A DNA stretch of 7,814 nt. It comes from an uncultured Anaerolineaceae bacterium. GTDB taxonomy: Bacteria; Chloroflexota; Anaerolineae; Anaerolineales; Anaerolineaceae. The notes below the pieces were generated by a model. That model saw only the letters and a program-made list of their open reading frames with translations. It did not search any database and was not told where the DNA came from. The stretch is taken from the NCBI GenBank assembly GCA_937897615.1, contig CALCNO010000038.1:1-7814 (forward strand), written 5' to 3'. The position numbers and the translations under genes were made by a program. Position 1 is the first letter of the stretch. The number at the start of each line of letters is the position of its first letter. Positions 6,267 through 7,814 of this stretch are shown piece by piece.

Positions 6267-7495
6267 ACATCATCAATAACATACGTGTGGCACTGCGCGC
6301 ATTGCGTGCCAACAAACTACGTTCATTCTTAACAGTCCTGGGGATCGTCATCGGCGTGGCGGCGGTAGTGGCCCTGCTCTCCATCGGGCGCGGCGCCACT
6401 GCCGGCATCACCAGCCGGGTGGAATCGATGGGAACGAACATCATCACCATCACCTCGGCACGCCGTTTTGGCATGGGCACGGGCGGGCAATCCACCTCTG
6501 GAGTGCTTCTTTACAGCGATTATGAAAAGATCGCCGCCAAAGTGAGCGGAATGCGGGCAATTGCCCCGTACTACTCCTCCAACGACCAGGTTTCCACCAC
6601 CAGTCTCACCTCCACCTACACCGTGATGGGCGTGACCACCGACTACAAGGATGCCACCAATCAGGTGATCCAGGATGGCCGTTGGCTGACCAGTGAAGAC
6701 TACGCCGGCAAAAGCCGTGTGGCGGTGATCGGCTCCACGGTAGCCAGCGACCTCTTCCAGGGGCTCAACCCCATCGGAAGGAAGTTCAAGATCAACAACG
6801 TGCAGTACACCGTGGTGGGCGTGCTGGAGTCTAAAGGGACTGAGGGGTTCCAGACCGGCGACAGCAACATCTTCATCCCGCTTTCGACCGGGTACGCCAA
6901 AGTATTTGGCTGGCGCGCCATGTCTCAGGGCAAGTACACCCTTTCCGGGATCACCATCTCGGCAGAAAACGCCGATGAAGTGGATTCCATGATCACGCAG
7001 GTCGAAACCGTGCTGCGCTCGGCGCACAACCTCAGCCTCAGCGAAGACCTGCCCTTCAGTGTTTCCAGCCAGGCCTCCATGCTCTCCTCGCTGAGCAGCA
7101 TCTCCGACACAATGACGGCCCTGCTCGGGGCCATCGCCGGGATTTCCCTGCTGGTGGGCGGCATCGGCATCATGAACATCACGCTGGTGTCCGTCACCGA
7201 GCGCACCCGTGAGATTGGCCTGCGCAAAGCCGTCGGCGCGCCTCAACAGGCGATCCTGTTCCAGTTTCTGGTAGAGACGATGACCCTCTCGATCCTCGGC
7301 GGCGTCATTGGCATTGCCCTTGGCGCCACAATTGCCTGGCTCTTCACCTATCTGGGCATGATCACGGCAAAGGTCACCGCCGATGTGCTCATCCTCAGTT
7401 TTTCATTCTCTGCGCTTATCGGCCTCTTCTTTGGGATTTACCCGGCCTACCAGGCTTCCAAACTGCGGCCCATTGAAGCACTGCGTTACGAATAG
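6263..7495 (+). CDS. MacB/FtsX-family ABC transporter permease
   Basis: This is a 410-residue inner-membrane permease. An N-terminal amphipathic stretch with RANKLRSFLTVLGIVIGVAAV leads into TM1 (about 22-44). A large extracytoplasmic MacB core domain follows (about 45-280), then three C-terminal helices near 285-310, 333-360 and 372-396. Family hallmarks are LLVGGIGIMNI, then VTERTREIGLRKAVGA after TM2 (the loop that contacts the ATPase), and a final QASKLRPIEALRYE. The length is typical of the short permeases whose ATPase is encoded separately, unlike the fused E. coli MacB. It works with the upstream ATPase and adaptor; such complexes export antibiotics, peptides, siderophores or lipids, and the cargo here cannot be read from sequence. 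No frameshift or missing motif is seen. Confidence 0.95.
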   Translation: MNIINNIRVALRALRANKLRSFLTVLGIVIGVAAVVALLSIGRGATAGITSRVESMGTNIITITSARRFGMGTGGQSTSGVLLYSDYEKIAAKVSGMRAIAPYYSSNDQVSTTSLTSTYTVMGVTTDYKDATNQVIQDGRWLTSEDYAGKSRVAVIGSTVASDLFQGLNPIGRKFKINNVQYTVVGVLESKGTEGFQTGDSNIFIPLSTGYAKVFGWRAMSQGKYTLSGITISAENADEVDSMITQVETVLRSAHNLSLSEDLPFSVSSQASMLSSLSSISDTMTALLGAIAGISLLVGGIGIMNITLVSVTERTREIGLRKAVGAPQQAILFQFLVETMTLSILGGVIGIALGATIAWLFTYLGMITAKVTADVLILSFSFSALIGLFFGIYPAYQASKLRPIEALRYE

Positions 7496-7516
7496 ATTCG
7501 ATCAAGGAGTATGTGT

Positions 7517-7814
7517 ATGTTCAAAAATAAACCTGTTACCTTACTGATCGCCGCCGGGCTGGTCTTGCTGCTGATCGCCGCGGCAGGCGTATATCCGCTC
7601 ATTTCCGGCAGTCTGCGCGGGGTTGGGCGGATGGGAAACTTTGACCGTTCCCAGATGCCCACCAACGGGCAGCGCCCCGAGGGCGGCAACTTCCAGCAGA
7701 GCGGAACCCCGCCCGCGAACATGACCGCACCGCAGGGCAGCCGTTCAGGCGAGAGCCAGGGCAACAATTCCACCGGCAGCAACAGCCAATTCCCGCAGGG
7801 CCAGTGGAACGGCA
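7517..7814 (+). CDS. Single-helix protein with Gln/Gly/Asn/Pro-rich exterior, 3'-truncated
   Basis: An open frame runs from ATG 7517 to the window edge (99 codons and one base) without a stop. AAGGAG at 7504-7509 is 7 bases before this ATG. The in-frame ATG at 7511 is only 1 base from it, so 7517 is preferred. The N-terminus is MFKNKPVT followed by a strong hydrophobic segment (about residues 9-32, rich in Leu, Ala and Ile), a signal anchor or uncleaved signal. After residue 40 the sequence is low-complexity, rich in Gln, Gly, Asn, Ser and Pro (for example GQRPEGGNFQQSG), and probably disordered outside the cell. It begins 21 bases after the permease stop, so it belongs to the exporter operon. 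Its tail recalls the Gly-rich end of the adaptor. I do not recognise the family, and a folded domain may follow beyond the window. Confidence 0.82.
   Translation, partial: MFKNKPVTLLIAAGLVLLLIAAAGVYPLISGSLRGVGRMGNFDRSQMPTNGQRPEGGNFQQSGTPPANMTAPQGSRSGESQGNNSTGSNSQFPQGQWNG

Noticed and set aside
6329..7246. A 305-codon open frame on the - strand opposite the permease
   Set aside because: The + strand encodes an intact MacB permease with all hallmarks; the antisense product is compositionally odd and has no family motif.

Overview
All genes in this window lie on the + strand, tightly packed, in two operon-like blocks separated by a 244-base intergenic region. The sequence is moderately GC-rich. 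It contains two lipoprotein signal sequences, a MacAB-like exporter and a heme-O-synthase-like gene in an oxidase-like setting. Together these would suit a Chloroflexota/Anaerolineae-type bacterium. That placement is an inference from gene style, not from a marker gene.

Block 1 (1-3764) holds four genes. The first is a 5'-truncated polytopic membrane protein (1-1302) with several His-containing transmembrane helices, best described as heme-copper-oxidase-subunit-I-like. It overlaps by one base a lipoprotein with a formylglycine-generating-enzyme (SUMF1) fold that lacks both catalytic cysteines (1302-2192). A UbiA-superfamily prenyltransferase closest to protoheme IX farnesyltransferase (CtaB/CyoE) follows (2208-3065), then an unrecognised six-helix membrane protein carrying a near-identical nine-residue motif twice (3084-3764). 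The gaps are -1, 15 and 18 bases, so co-transcription is likely. My reading is a respiratory or gas-reducing membrane complex with its own heme-modifying enzyme and an extracytoplasmic accessory lipoprotein. The substrate cannot be told from this window.

The intergenic region (3765-4008) is richer in A and T than the genes around it. It holds a series of inverted repeats: CAATTGTC/GACAATTG, then CGATCAGA/TCTGATCG, then a perfect 11-bp GC-rich hairpin that probably terminates block 1, and a weaker AT-rich dyad. A possible extended -10 element lies between the first two.

Block 2 (4009 to the window end) is a MacAB-type ABC efflux operon. It has a lipoprotein periplasmic-adaptor-like (HlyD/MacA) subunit, an ABC ATPase with every canonical motif, and a MacB/FtsX-type permease joined to the ATPase gene by a 4-base ATGA overlap. 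A fourth gene, cut by the window edge, encodes a single-helix protein with a Gln/Gly/Asn/Ser/Pro-rich exterior. Block 2 probably exports a small molecule or peptide or answers envelope stress; nothing here identifies the cargo.
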